Shown: positions 1 to 8,344, numbered from the stretch's first letter. The stretch: 64,000 nt of DNA from Gillisella vitis (GCA_009744235.1 WPHV01000012.1:1-64000), one strand, 5' to 3'. Made by a program: numbers and translations. Notes: generated from the letters alone by a model not told the origin.

Positions 1-45
1 TTTCAAACGCTCCCACTGGTCATCTCGGAGAACCTCACCATCCAT
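1..45 (-). CDS. IS5-family transposase, N-terminal fragment (cut by window edge)
   Basis: Only 15 codons are inside the window. They read MDGEVLRDDQWERLK, which matches the start typical of IS5-family (IS427-like) transposases of rhizobia, where a DDQWERLKP-type motif leads into the DDE transposase. A strong ribosome binding site (GGAGG) sits 8 bases before the ATG at 45. Whether the complete gene is intact cannot be judged. The call rests on family recall from a short peptide. Confidence 0.55.
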   Translation of the reverse strand, partial: MDGEVLRDDQWERLK

Positions 46-100
46 CGCTAAACCTCCAAAAGTTAGCGTTGAATCTGATTTGCGACGGAAAGGGAATCCC
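1..100 (-). mobile_element. Left end of a truncated IS5-type insertion sequence
   Basis: This is the outer end of an insertion sequence whose body lies beyond the window. It contains a transposase start (next entry). The terminal inverted repeat probably begins near the GGGATTCCC-like sequence around 92-100, because rhizobial IS5-family elements often open with a similar motif. The exact boundary and target duplication cannot be fixed without the other end. Confidence 0.45.
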
Positions 101-146
101 AGTCGTTAATTTGTCACTACAGCCTAGTGATCGCTTCCCCAATTGG

Positions 147-181
147 CAAAAAAAGACCCGCCAGTGGTTCTGCGGGTCTTT
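147..181 (-). terminator. Intrinsic terminator of the ferulate operon
   Basis: A 10-bp perfect stem (AAAGACCCGC at 152-161 with GCGGGTCTTT at 172-181) has a 10-base loop. Read on the minus strand it runs into a stretch of T residues at 147-154. It lies about 30 bases after the stop of the hydratase/lyase gene and separates the operon from the insertion sequence. Confidence 0.85.
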
Positions 182-212
182 CATACCTAAGAATTATTGA
201 TCGTTCGGAAGT

Positions 213-1046
213 TTATTTCCGTTTGTAAGCGCCAAGCCCAGGGCGATAGGTCTTGTCATCCAGGAATTGCTTCAGGCCCTCGTCACGGCCCCGGGTCTTG
301 TCCAGCAGCAGCATTTGCTCCAGCTTCGCATAGATATAGTCGTCGGCCAGTTCCCAGGGCATGTTGCGGACGCGCTTGAACGTGTCCTTGGCGGCTTTCA
401 TTGTCACAGGATTTTTTTCGAGCAGACTGGCGCAGAGTTTGCGGACGCGGGTTTCCAACTCTTCCAGTGGCACCGATTCGTTGACCAGGCCCATATCCCG
501 GGCCTTCTCACCACCGAAGGGCTCGCCGGTCATGATGTAATACAGCGAATCACGGTGATTCATCACTTCAGCGACAGCGCGAGTCACATTGCCACCCGGC
601 AGGATGCCCCAGTTGATTTCCGAGAGTCCAAAAGTGGCTTCATTGGCGGCAATCGCCAGATCGCAGGCCACCAGCGGATTGAAGGCACCGCCGAAGCACC
701 AGCCATTGACCATAGCGATGGTCGGCTTTTCAAAATAAGTCAGGCGCTGCCACCACCCGCCCGACTGGCGGCGGCTTTTCAGTGTTGCGTGGCGAGGCTT
801 GTCGTCATTGTCGCGGAAATATTGCTGAAGATCCATGCCGGCAGACCATGAGGTTCCTGCCCCGCGCAACACCAGCACACCGCAACGGTCGTCAGCTTCC
901 AGCTCATCAAGGATTTCCGCCATGCGGATATTCAGCGCCGGGTTCATCGCATTGCGTTTTTCAGGCCGGTTGAAGGTCACGAAGGCGATTCGGTCTTCAA
1001 TGTCGACCAGTACGGTGTCTGCGTCGGATTTTTCTGCAACTGTCAT
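213..1046 (-). CDS. p-Hydroxycinnamoyl-CoA hydratase/lyase (feruloyl-CoA hydratase/lyase)
   Basis: A crotonase-fold enzyme of 277 residues, the usual family length. It hydrates feruloyl-, caffeoyl- or coumaroyl-CoA and splits off acetyl-CoA, giving vanillin or the matching aldehyde. The whole protein resembles Pseudomonas HCHL: SWSAGMDLQQYF near 66-77, FGLSEINWG near 139-147, and a C-terminal FLDDKTYRPGL. The catalytic Glu143 and Tyr239 of the Pseudomonas enzyme fall at the same positions here, but Ser123 is replaced by Asn. The start at 1046 has an AAGGAG site; an in-frame upstream extension lacks one. It follows the CoA ligase gene by 11 bases, so the two are one operon. Confidence 0.9.
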   Translation of the reverse strand: MTVAEKSDADTVLVDIEDRIAFVTFNRPEKRNAMNPALNIRMAEILDELEADDRCGVLVLRGAGTSWSAGMDLQQYFRDNDDKPRHATLKSRRQSGGWWQRLTYFEKPTIAMVNGWCFGGAFNPLVACDLAIAANEATFGLSEINWGILPGGNVTRAVAEVMNHRDSLYYIMTGEPFGGEKARDMGLVNESVPLEELETRVRKLCASLLEKNPVTMKAAKDTFKRVRNMPWELADDYIYAKLEQMLLLDKTRGRDEGLKQFLDDKTYRPGLGAYKRK

Positions 1047-1057
1047 AGTATGTCTCC

Positions 1058-2656
1058 TTATGCGCCGGGCTGTCCGGACGCCGATGTCGAGCTGGATGAA
1101 AGGTGAGTGTAGGCTTCGCGCAAAATGTGCTTCTGCACCTTGCCGGAAGCGGAGCGAGGAATGGTATCCACAAACACAACGTGCTTGGGCCGTTTGAAGC
1201 TGGCAAGCCGATCCGCGCAATGGCGTAGGATGTCGTGATCACGTAAGCTACCGTCGCCAGCGACGACCAGCGCCAGGCCAACTTCGCCCCATTCGGCATG
1301 GGCAAGACCCATGACCGCAACATCGGCAACGCCGGGATGGGCGGCAATCGCCGCCTCGACCTCAGCCGGGTAAACATTTTCGCCCCCGCTGATATACATG
1401 TCCTTCAGGCGGTCTGCGAGATAGACGACGCCGTCCTGGACCCGCGCCATATCGCCGCTGCGAAACCAGCCATCGGTGAAGGCTGCCTCGGTCAGGTCCG
1501 GACGGTTCCAATAGCCCTCGGTGACGCTCGGTCCTCGTAGCCAGATTTCACCGACCCCGCCATTGGTGACATCGGCGCCATCGAAATCAACAACCCGGGT
1601 TTCAAGCAGTGGGGCGGCAAAACCGATACTGCCTGGATGACGGGCGATGAGTTGCCGGTCGAGCGGCATATGATAGGCCGTGCCGGTTTCGCTCATCCCG
1701 TAGCCATTGACCAGCGCAATGCCGTCATCGAGAAAACGCTCGATCAGCACCGGTGGCAAAGGCGCACCACCCAGAAAGATCGCCTTCAAACCCTGCAATG
1801 CAGCCGGGTTCCAATTCGGCGAGCTCCGCAACGTACTGGCCATTTGCGGCACACCACAATAATGGCTCACGCCGATTTGGGCATCCGCCATGGTGGCAAT
1901 CGTTCGTTCGGCGATGAAGCGATCAGAAATGACCAGCCGGGCGCCCATCACCATTGCGGTGCGCGCCAGAGCCACCAAACCGATCGTGTGGAAAAACGGC
2001 AAGTCGCAAAGCACGACCGACTCCGGCGTCACCTCACCGACGAAAGCAAAATTCAAGGCGGAGAAAAACAGATTGCGGGCATTGAGCAGTACGCCCTTTG
2101 GCACGCCTGTCGTCCCGGATGTGTAGAGAATCACGCAAGTACGGTCGGCAGATGAAGAACGGGGTGTGATTGGCTCCAATGCCGAGGCCTTGTCCAGAAA
2201 GCCTCCCTTGCCGGACACAACAAGGCTTTCGACTTCGAAACTGATACCGGTTTCGGCAAATTCCGCATCGTAAAGCAAAAGCGCCGGTTCGCAGTCAGCA
2301 AGAATCAACGAAATTTCCCGGGCGCTCAAGCGCCAGTTCAAGGGCACGAAGATCGCACCGATACGCTGGCAGGCAAAACAAACCGCAAATTGGGCAGTGG
2401 AATTGCGTCCGAGATAGGCAATACGGGCTGGGCTGTCCTGCCCCGTCCCTGCGCTCGCAATCACATCATCAAGATGAGCGGCGCATCGCCCGATCAGCGT
2501 ATCGAACTCGGAAAATGTCAGTGTTTGCCCGGTCGCAAGCTCCATGACGGCTGGCCGATCAGGACCGTTATTGGCGCGGAATCGAACCGGATCCTCGGCA
2601 ACCATGCCGGCAAAAGCAGACGTATCGCGCAAACCTGCGCCACCATAGTGCGACAT
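1058..2656 (-). CDS. Feruloyl-CoA synthetase (AMP-forming acyl-CoA ligase)
   Basis: A 532-residue ANL-superfamily ligase that would activate ferulate or related hydroxycinnamates to the CoA thioester with ATP. Visible motifs are the AMP-binding loop LYTSGTTGVPKG at 178-188, NGYGMSETGT near 317-326, the hinge region YLADRLKDMYISGGENVYP near 412-430, and the C-terminal catalytic lysine in PRSASGKVQK (Lys506). The start at 2656 has a GGGAGG site 6 bases upstream. Substrate is inferred from the adjoining hydratase/lyase and divergent MarR gene, a standard ferulate module; other aryl acids are possible. Confidence 0.85.
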   Translation of the reverse strand: MSHYGGAGLRDTSAFAGMVAEDPVRFRANNGPDRPAVMELATGQTLTFSEFDTLIGRCAAHLDDVIASAGTGQDSPARIAYLGRNSTAQFAVCFACQRIGAIFVPLNWRLSAREISLILADCEPALLLYDAEFAETGISFEVESLVVSGKGGFLDKASALEPITPRSSSADRTCVILYTSGTTGVPKGVLLNARNLFFSALNFAFVGEVTPESVVLCDLPFFHTIGLVALARTAMVMGARLVISDRFIAERTIATMADAQIGVSHYCGVPQMASTLRSSPNWNPAALQGLKAIFLGGAPLPPVLIERFLDDGIALVNGYGMSETGTAYHMPLDRQLIARHPGSIGFAAPLLETRVVDFDGADVTNGGVGEIWLRGPSVTEGYWNRPDLTEAAFTDGWFRSGDMARVQDGVVYLADRLKDMYISGGENVYPAEVEAAIAAHPGVADVAVMGLAHAEWGEVGLALVVAGDGSLRDHDILRHCADRLASFKRPKHVVFVDTIPRSASGKVQKHILREAYTHLSSSSTSASGQPGA

Positions 2657-2693
2657 ATATCCTCCCTGGCCCGTTCTCCCGACGGCCATTTAG

Positions 2694-2706
2694 TATGTAG
2701 TACATA
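2694..2706. promoter_or_regulatory. Candidate MarR operator between the ferulate operon and its regulator
   Basis: TATGTAGTACATA is a perfect 13-bp palindrome around a central G, in the 219-bp divergent intergenic region, 38 bases upstream of the CoA ligase start. Hydroxycinnamate-responsive MarR proteins typically repress such divergent genes and bind short inverted repeats. That this palindrome is the operator is inference from position and symmetry. Confidence 0.45.
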
Positions 2707-2875
2707 TTATATTGTCTTTCTGGCAGCACAAGCGAAATCTGCGCGATGCATAGGTCAAATATGGCGCTTTGCCTTTTGGGCTTATGGGTTTATCACCGGA
2801 GTGAGCCGTATCTTATCAGGCTGGAGATGCTACGCATCCTCAACCTGAAGGCATTATCGAACATGGATTGAGCGC

Positions 2876-3394
2876 ATGGACGGACCGGAACAGGCGACTG
2901 ACGATTTCGAAACCCCGGAATTTTCCGGAACTGTGGCCTTCGGCGACCTGGAAAAAGTCCTTGGCTTTCATTTGCGATTGGCCAATGTCGCGGTGTTTCA
3001 GGATTTTCAGGCGACCATGTCGGGGCTGGCCTTAACCCCGAAGCAATTTGCCGTACTGGAATTGATCGACAACAATGCCGGGGCCAGCCAGATCGATCTT
3101 GCCCAAAGCCTGAGAATGGACAAGGCGACCATGATGGCGCTGATCAACAAGCTCGAAGGTCGGGGCGCCGTCGAGCGCCGGCCTTCCCAGGTGGATCGCC
3201 GACGCCAGGAACTCTTCGTGACCGAGGAAGGCCAGCGTGTTCTGGCTGCGGCAAAAGAGCTTCGCCATGGCCATGAAGCCCGTTTTACCGAGCGGTTTTC
3301 GAAAGACGAGCTTGCCCAGCTGCTGTCTTTCCTGCGGCGCATCTATCAGGACGGTCGCGCCCTGCCCAAGCCATCCACGACACCACAGACCTGA
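2876..3394 (+). CDS. MarR-family regulator, probably of hydroxycinnamate catabolism
   Basis: A 172-residue winged-helix protein. The MarR core spans roughly residues 30-150: LTPKQFAVLELI, a recognition-helix segment around MDKATMMALINKLE, and the wing RRPSQVDRRRQELFVTEEG. It is transcribed divergently from the feruloyl-CoA synthetase operon. This is the classic arrangement in which the repressor is released by the hydroxycinnamoyl-CoA thioester. The inducer is inferred from context. Its stop is only 3 bases from that of the convergent transporter gene. Confidence 0.85.
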   Translation: MDGPEQATDDFETPEFSGTVAFGDLEKVLGFHLRLANVAVFQDFQATMSGLALTPKQFAVLELIDNNAGASQIDLAQSLRMDKATMMALINKLEGRGAVERRPSQVDRRRQELFVTEEGQRVLAAAKELRHGHEARFTERFSKDELAQLLSFLRRIYQDGRALPKPSTTPQT

Positions 3395-3397
3395 TCA

Positions 3398-4732
3398 TCA
3401 TGGGTTTGCTATATCCCTCTGGCGCTGCTCGATTTTCTGTCGAGTGGCTTGCTGGTGCGTGCTGTCGATGGAAAACCGCCACATAAGAGCGATGGCGAGC
3501 AGCTTGAACAGGATCGGCAAGAAAGCATAAAGCGCCGACAAGGCGTAAAGCGCCTGCCCGCTTTGAGCGCCGCCTTCCGGCTGGAAGCCTGCTAAAGCCA
3601 GCAATGGAAAGACAATACCGGAAGAAAGCGCCAAGGCCAGCTTGGTGACGAAACTCCAGGCGGCGAAATAGAGCCCGGACCGTTGTTCGCCTGACGCCAA
3701 TGTGTCCTGATCGATTACGTCGGCCTGGATGGCGGGCGGCAGCGCCAGATCGAAGCCGAGCAAGACGCCGGTCACCACGCAGATGCCGAGAAACAGCCAG
3801 GCATCCCCCGGCCCCAGCAGGCCACCCAAGGCAAATATCGCGCAGCTGAGCAGCATGGCCCAGCACCAGGCCCGGTGCTTGCCCAGCCGCCGCGCCACGA
3901 AAACCGCAAGCGGCACGCCAGCGACCGCCGAAAGAAAATAAGCAAACAGCAAAGGCCCCTGAAGTTCAGGCGCCTCCAGCCGCGCCGCGACGAAATAGAG
4001 AAACAGCGAAGCGGGAATGGCATTGGCCAGAGAATTCATCAGGAAAGCCATGGCCAGCCGCAGAAAGGCGCTATTGGCCAGCAGGAAGCCCAGACCCTTC
4101 TGCAGGGAAAGCCGGGTCTTCGAAAAATCCACCGGTTCCGCCACGCGCCATACCGCAATGGCACCAAAAATTGGCAATAGCACCGCCACCATAACAGCAA
4201 TCGCATTCAGGTCCGGCTGGGCGCCTGCCGTGGATGCCTGCCCCAGGAAAGGCAGCGAGATGGCGAGAAGCGTGCCGAGCAGCGTCGTACCCTCACGCCA
4301 GGCTGAAAGCCTGACCCGCCCGTCGTAGGAGGTCTCCAGCTCGGCCCCCCAAGCGGTATAGGGCAGGCTTGTCCAGGTACTGCCAATCGACAAAAGACAG
4401 CCCCAAACCACCAGATGCGCAAGCCCTGCCCCTTCCGGCGGGCTGAACAGCATGTAAGCGGAGAGCGCCGTCAGCGGCAGCGACAATAGAAAGAACAGGC
4501 GGCGGCGGCCATACCGACCGGGAATGCGGTCCGCAAGCCAACCCATCAGCGGATCGGTGATCGCATCCAGACAGCGAATGGCCAGCAAAGCGGCCCCAAT
4601 GGCCGACAGAGCAATACCGAACCGCCCGGCATAGACGGACGGCACGATGATATAGAGCGGCAGAGCAATGGCTGCCAAAGGCAGGGCCGGAAGCGCATAA
4701 AATAGCAAAGTCAGGTTCGACAGCGGCTTCAT
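3398..4732 (-). CDS. MFS transporter of the GPH (sugar/cation symporter) type
   Basis: A 444-residue inner-membrane protein with about 12 hydrophobic segments. The stretch DAITDPLMGWLADRIPGRYG near residues 56-75, followed by RRR, is the loop 2-3 signature of the glycoside-pentoside-hexuronide:cation symporter family (MFS_2). The substrate cannot be read from sequence. Its ATG overlaps the stop of the upstream DUF2256 gene in an ATGA, so the pair is translationally coupled. It converges on the MarR gene and need not belong to the ferulate pathway. Confidence 0.8.
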   Translation of the reverse strand: MKPLSNLTLLFYALPALPLAAIALPLYIIVPSVYAGRFGIALSAIGAALLAIRCLDAITDPLMGWLADRIPGRYGRRRLFFLLSLPLTALSAYMLFSPPEGAGLAHLVVWGCLLSIGSTWTSLPYTAWGAELETSYDGRVRLSAWREGTTLLGTLLAISLPFLGQASTAGAQPDLNAIAVMVAVLLPIFGAIAVWRVAEPVDFSKTRLSLQKGLGFLLANSAFLRLAMAFLMNSLANAIPASLFLYFVAARLEAPELQGPLLFAYFLSAVAGVPLAVFVARRLGKHRAWCWAMLLSCAIFALGGLLGPGDAWLFLGICVVTGVLLGFDLALPPAIQADVIDQDTLASGEQRSGLYFAAWSFVTKLALALSSGIVFPLLALAGFQPEGGAQSGQALYALSALYAFLPILFKLLAIALMWRFSIDSTHQQATRQKIEQRQRDIANP

Positions 4733-4914
4733 GAGGTGTGCGACACTCTCGAACGGGCCATCTCCAATTTTCGGAACGATGCCCTGCGGTTACGGCAGCG
4801 CTCGGAACAGAAGCGAACCTCCTCCCAGCAGCGCGCCCACTTTTTACGCCACGCGAAAGGCCTCTGACAGGCCACGCAGAGCTTGGTCGGGAGATTGGCT
4901 TTCTTCGTGACCAC
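4729..4914 (-). CDS. DUF2256 small cysteine-rich protein
   Basis: A 61-residue protein with CVACQRPF, then a Trp-rich basic stretch (WRKKWARCW), then FCSERCRNRR. The cysteines at 13, 16, 36 and 40 (and 29) look like a small zinc-binding knuckle, and the pattern matches DUF2256. The function of the family is unknown. No ATG is available in the right place; a GTG at 4914 has a GAGAGG site 7 bases upstream and gives the usual family length. It overlaps the transporter gene by 4 bases. Confidence 0.75.
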   Translation of the reverse strand: MVTKKANLPTKLCVACQRPFAWRKKWARCWEEVRFCSERCRNRRASFRKLEMARSRVSHTS

Positions 4915-5043
4915 GGGCGCCTCTCTGATGGACCATTGGCAACTCGTTTGCGGCAGCCAATTTGTATTGAACTCAATGCTATTTCGAAGCAGCGACCATC
5001 TTGGATCAGTGAAACGGCAACGAGATGCCTCCTTCCTGCAAAA

Positions 5044-5075
5044 AGACAAAAAACCCGGCTTGAGAGCCGGGTTTT
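5044..5075 (-). terminator. Intrinsic terminator downstream of hupB
   Basis: An 11-bp stem (5050-5060 with 5065-5075, AAAACCCGGCT and its complement) closes a TGAG loop. On the minus strand it is followed by a T-rich run. It lies 134 bases after the hupB stop, with the RIME-like repeat in between, so that repeat would be transcribed in the 3' untranslated region. Confidence 0.75.
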
Positions 5076-5098
5076 CGATAGAACTGGCAGGTTTGCCG

Positions 5099-5203
5099 CT
5101 AGAGTCTGTCAGGTTCAGATTGAACCAGACAGACTCTAGCTACTCTTGTTTTCGTTTGTCTTTTCGGGAAAACCGGTTTCCACTTTTCCCTGACAAACTC
5201 TAG
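5099..5203 (+). repeat. RIME-like palindromic repeat, complete copy 1
   Basis: Two linked palindromic units. 5099-5139 is a near-perfect palindrome bounded by CTAGAGTCTGTC and GACAGACTCTAG with an AGGTTCA...TGAACC core. About 5145-5203 carries TTTTCGGGAAAACCGG and ends in GACAAACTCTAG. The same sequence recurs at 23463-23564 (inverted) and in interrupted or partial form near 30 kb, 8.7 kb and 19.0 kb. Size, two-palindrome structure and intergenic sites resemble RIME elements described in Rhizobiaceae; identity with RIME1 is inference. Confidence 0.8.
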
Positions 5204-5208
5204 CAGGA

Positions 5209-5484
5209 TCAGCTGTTAACAGCGTCCTTCAGGCCCTTGCCGGCCGTGAACTTCGGAACGTTACGGGCAGGAATATCGACTTCCGCGCCGGTCGAAGGAT
5301 TGCGGCCCTTCGAGGCTTCGCGATGGGAAACCGTGAAGGCGCCAAAACCGGCGAGGCGAATGTCGCCACCATTCTTCAATTCCGCCTGGACGGTGTCGAA
5401 GACGGCGTCCACGGCGGAAGCTGCGTCGGCCTTGCTGAGACCGGCCTTATCGGCAACTGCGTTTACGAGTTCGGACTTGTTCAT
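5209..5484 (-). CDS. hupB: DNA-binding protein HU
   Basis: A 91-residue histone-like protein that bends and compacts DNA. It begins MNKSELVNAVADKAGLSKAD and carries the DNA-binding arm signature GFGAFTVSHREASKGRNP, with the arm tip RNPSTGAEVDIPARNVPKF. Length and sequence are standard. The chosen ATG has a GGTGG site; further upstream in-frame codons are not HU-like. It lies just downstream of lon on the same strand, the common alphaproteobacterial order. Confidence 0.95.
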   Translation of the reverse strand: MNKSELVNAVADKAGLSKADAASAVDAVFDTVQAELKNGGDIRLAGFGAFTVSHREASKGRNPSTGAEVDIPARNVPKFTAGKGLKDAVNS

Positions 5485-5811
5485 GTTTCCACCCTTTCTG
5501 TATGACATGAATATCAAAGCGGCGAAGATGCTAACGCATCCCCGCATCGAGGAACCGCGACCACCGCAAAGCGCCAGGCGCCCGAGAGGATCACAAAGGA
5601 ATACCGACCGCCATTTTCGATGGCCTCCGGCATGACTCAAAAATTCCAAGTCGGGCGGACAATACTCATGCCCATGCCCGTCGCAAGCCAAAAGCACCGC
5701 AATCGCCTGAAAAACAAGGCTTCTGGTGATGTTTGCACAAAAAAGGCTGGCCCGAAGGCCAGCCTTTTCGAAGTTTTTCCGCCAATTGGGCAGGATCGTG
5801 GCAAAGACGGC
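5485..5811. other. hupB-lon intergenic region
   Basis: These 327 bases hold the lon terminator (5741-5768) and presumably the hupB promoter. No convincing small gene was seen on either strand. Confidence 0.5.
5741..5768 (-). terminator. Intrinsic terminator of lon
   Basis: AAAAGGCTGGCC (5741-5752) pairs perfectly with GGCCAGCCTTTT (5757-5768) around a CGAA tetraloop, with a T-run following on the minus strand. It lies 43 bases after the lon stop. Confidence 0.85.
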
Positions 5812-8232
5812 TCAGTGCGCCACGGTTGCGCCTGAATCATCGACACCTTCGACCGTGCCGACAGCAGGCGTTTCCACCGTGCCATCCCACTCGATCGGCT
5901 CTGGTATGCGCACCAGCGCATGGGCAATCACTTCACCCATCCGGGCGACCGGGACGATCTCAAGATTGTTCTTCACATTGTCTGGAATATCCGCCAGGTC
6001 CTTGGCGTTTTCTTCCGGGATCAGAACCTTCTTGATGCCGCCGCGAAGTGCTGCCAGCAGCTTTTCCTTCAACCCGCCAATTGGCAAGACGCGACCGCGC
6101 AGGGTGATTTCACCCGTCATCGCCACATCCTTGTTGACCGGAATGCCCGTCATGATCGAGACGATGGCGGTTGCCATTGCCACGCCAGCCGACGGACCGT
6201 CCTTAGGCGTCGCACCTTCCGGCACGTGGACGTGAATGTCCGACTTATCAAAGCGCGGTGGTTCGATGCCGAAATCGACGGCGCGCGAGCGGACATAGGA
6301 TGCCGCCGCCGAAATCGATTCCTTCATCACTTCCTTCAGATTGCCAGTTACCGTCATGCGGCCCTTGCCCGGCATCATCACGCCTTCAATGGTCAGCAAT
6401 TCGCCGCCTACTTCCGTCCAGGCAAGACCGGTGACGATACCGACCTGATCCTCGCCCTCGGCCTCACCATGACGATAACGCGGAACGCCGAGATAATCGT
6501 TGATGCTAGCCGCCGTAACCGCAACAGAGGTCGACTTACCCTTGATGATTTCAGTCACGGCCTTGCGGGCGACCTTCATCAATTCACGCTCGAGACTGCG
6601 CACACCGGCCTCGCGGGTATATTGCTGGATGATCGAGACGATCGCATCATCCGCCAGCGAGAACTCTTCCGGACGCAGCGCATGCTCCTTGATCGCCTTG
6701 GGCAGAAGATGCCGCTTGGCGATCTGGAGCTTTTCATCCTCGGTGTAACCGGCGATCCGGATGATTTCCATGCGGTCCATCAGCGGGCCGGGAATATTCA
6801 GCGTATTGGCGGTCGTAATGAACATCACGTTGGACAGATCGTATTCGACCTCCAGGTAATGGTCCATGAAGGTTGCGTTCTGTTCCGGATCCAGCACCTC
6901 GAGCAGAGCCGAAGACGGATCGCCACGGAAATCCTGGCCCATCTTGTCGATTTCGTCGAGCAGGAACAGCGGGTTGGACCGTTTGGCCTTCTTCATCGAC
7001 TGCACGACCTTGCCGGGCATGGAGCCAATATAGGTCCGGCGGTGACCGCGGATCTCGGCCTCATCACGCACGCCGCCCAGCGCCATACGGACATATTCGC
7101 GTCCTGTAGCCTTGGCAATCGAGCGGGCGAGCGACGTCTTGCCAACGCCCGGAGGACCGACGAGGCACAGGATTGGCCCCTTGAGCTTGGTGGCACGCGC
7201 CTGCACAGCCAGATATTCGACGATCCGTTCCTTGACCTTGTCGAGACCGAAATGATCCTCGTCGAGGATTTTTTCAGCCGCGTTGAGGTCGATCCGCACC
7301 TTGGACTTCTTGTTCCAGGGCAGACCGAGCAGCCAGTCGAGGTAGTTACGCACGACAGTGGCTTCCGCCGACATCGGGCTCATATGCTTGAGCTTTTTCA
7401 GCTCCGCATCGGCCTTGTCCTTGGCTTCTTTGGACAGTTTGGTCTTGGCAATGCGCTCTTCCAGTTCGGCCATCTCGTCGCGGCCTTCCTCGCCGTCGCC
7501 GAGTTCCTTCTGGATCGCCTTCATCTGCTCGTTCAGGTAATATTCGCGCTGGGTCTTTTCCATCTGGCGCTTGACGCGCGAGCGAATACGCTTCTCCACT
7601 TGGAGAACGGAAATTTCGCCCTCCATGAAGCCAAGCGCCTTTTCAAGCCGTGTCTTGATACTCACCGTTTCCAGCATTTCCTGCTTTTCGGTGATCTTGA
7701 TCGACAGATGCGAGGCAACCGTGTCGGCCAGTTTCGAATAGTCTTCGATCTGGCTGGCAGCCCCCACCACTTCCGGCGAGATCTTCTTGTTCAGCTTGAC
7801 GTAATTTTCAAACTCCGACACCACAGACCGGCTCAAAGCCTCGACTTCAACCGGATCTTCGGCGGGTTCAGGCAACAGATCGGCATGGGCCTCGTAGAAG
7901 TCCTCACGTCCGGTATAGCCAGAGATCCGGGCGCGCGCCTTGCCTTCGATCAGCACTTTGACGGTGCCGTCAGGCAATTTCAAAAGCTGCAAGACATTGG
8001 CGACCGTGCCGACCTCATAGATGGCATCGGCCGATGGATCGTCATCGCTTGCATTGATCTGGGTGGCCAGCATGATCTGCTTGTCGGAGCCCATGACTTC
8101 TTCGAGGGCACGAATAGACTTCTCGCGCCCTACAAAGAGCGGCACGATCATGTGCGGGAACACCACGATGTCACGCAGCGGCAATACCGGATAGGTATTG
8201 GTTTCGCCGGTGACAGAGGTCACTTTAGTCAT
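5812..8232 (-). CDS. lon: ATP-dependent protease Lon
   Basis: An 806-residue cytoplasmic AAA+ serine protease, full family length. The N-terminal substrate domain starts at YPVLPLRDIVVFPHMIVPLF. The AAA+ module has Walker A GPPGVGKTSLA near 357-366 and Walker B LFLLDEIDK. The protease domain has the catalytic Ser in DGPSAGVAMA near 680 and the catalytic Lys in GGLKEKLLAALRGG near 723. It degrades misfolded and regulatory proteins. The start at 8232 has an AAGGAAC site; the in-frame extension to 8343 is not Lon-like. Confidence 0.97.
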   Translation of the reverse strand: MTKVTSVTGETNTYPVLPLRDIVVFPHMIVPLFVGREKSIRALEEVMGSDKQIMLATQINASDDDPSADAIYEVGTVANVLQLLKLPDGTVKVLIEGKARARISGYTGREDFYEAHADLLPEPAEDPVEVEALSRSVVSEFENYVKLNKKISPEVVGAASQIEDYSKLADTVASHLSIKITEKQEMLETVSIKTRLEKALGFMEGEISVLQVEKRIRSRVKRQMEKTQREYYLNEQMKAIQKELGDGEEGRDEMAELEERIAKTKLSKEAKDKADAELKKLKHMSPMSAEATVVRNYLDWLLGLPWNKKSKVRIDLNAAEKILDEDHFGLDKVKERIVEYLAVQARATKLKGPILCLVGPPGVGKTSLARSIAKATGREYVRMALGGVRDEAEIRGHRRTYIGSMPGKVVQSMKKAKRSNPLFLLDEIDKMGQDFRGDPSSALLEVLDPEQNATFMDHYLEVEYDLSNVMFITTANTLNIPGPLMDRMEIIRIAGYTEDEKLQIAKRHLLPKAIKEHALRPEEFSLADDAIVSIIQQYTREAGVRSLERELMKVARKAVTEIIKGKSTSVAVTAASINDYLGVPRYRHGEAEGEDQVGIVTGLAWTEVGGELLTIEGVMMPGKGRMTVTGNLKEVMKESISAAASYVRSRAVDFGIEPPRFDKSDIHVHVPEGATPKDGPSAGVAMATAIVSIMTGIPVNKDVAMTGEITLRGRVLPIGGLKEKLLAALRGGIKKVLIPEENAKDLADIPDNVKNNLEIVPVARMGEVIAHALVRIPEPIEWDGTVETPAVGTVEGVDDSGATVAH

Positions 8233-8315
8233 TCCAGTTCCTTTCATCGTCCCGTTGCCGGGACCCAAATCCGCGCTCAAAAGCCGCGGGGGACATGGTC
8301 CTGTCTCACCGGTTA

Positions 8316-8344
8316 AAGTGGAGACCCAAGATCTAAAATTCAAG
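8316..8344 (-). promoter_or_regulatory. Candidate RpoH (heat-shock) promoter of lon
   Basis: On the minus strand CTTGAA is followed after 17 bases by CCACTT. Rhizobial RpoH promoters have CTTGAA-N17-CCANAT, so there is one mismatch in the -10. It lies about 85-110 bases upstream of the lon ATG, a suitable distance. Confidence 0.35.

Noticed and set aside
5920..8316. A 798-codon open frame on the plus strand opposite lon
   Set aside because: It is the mirror of a highly biased GC-rich coding sequence. The translation is rich in His, Arg, Gln and Asp without domains, and lon is certain.
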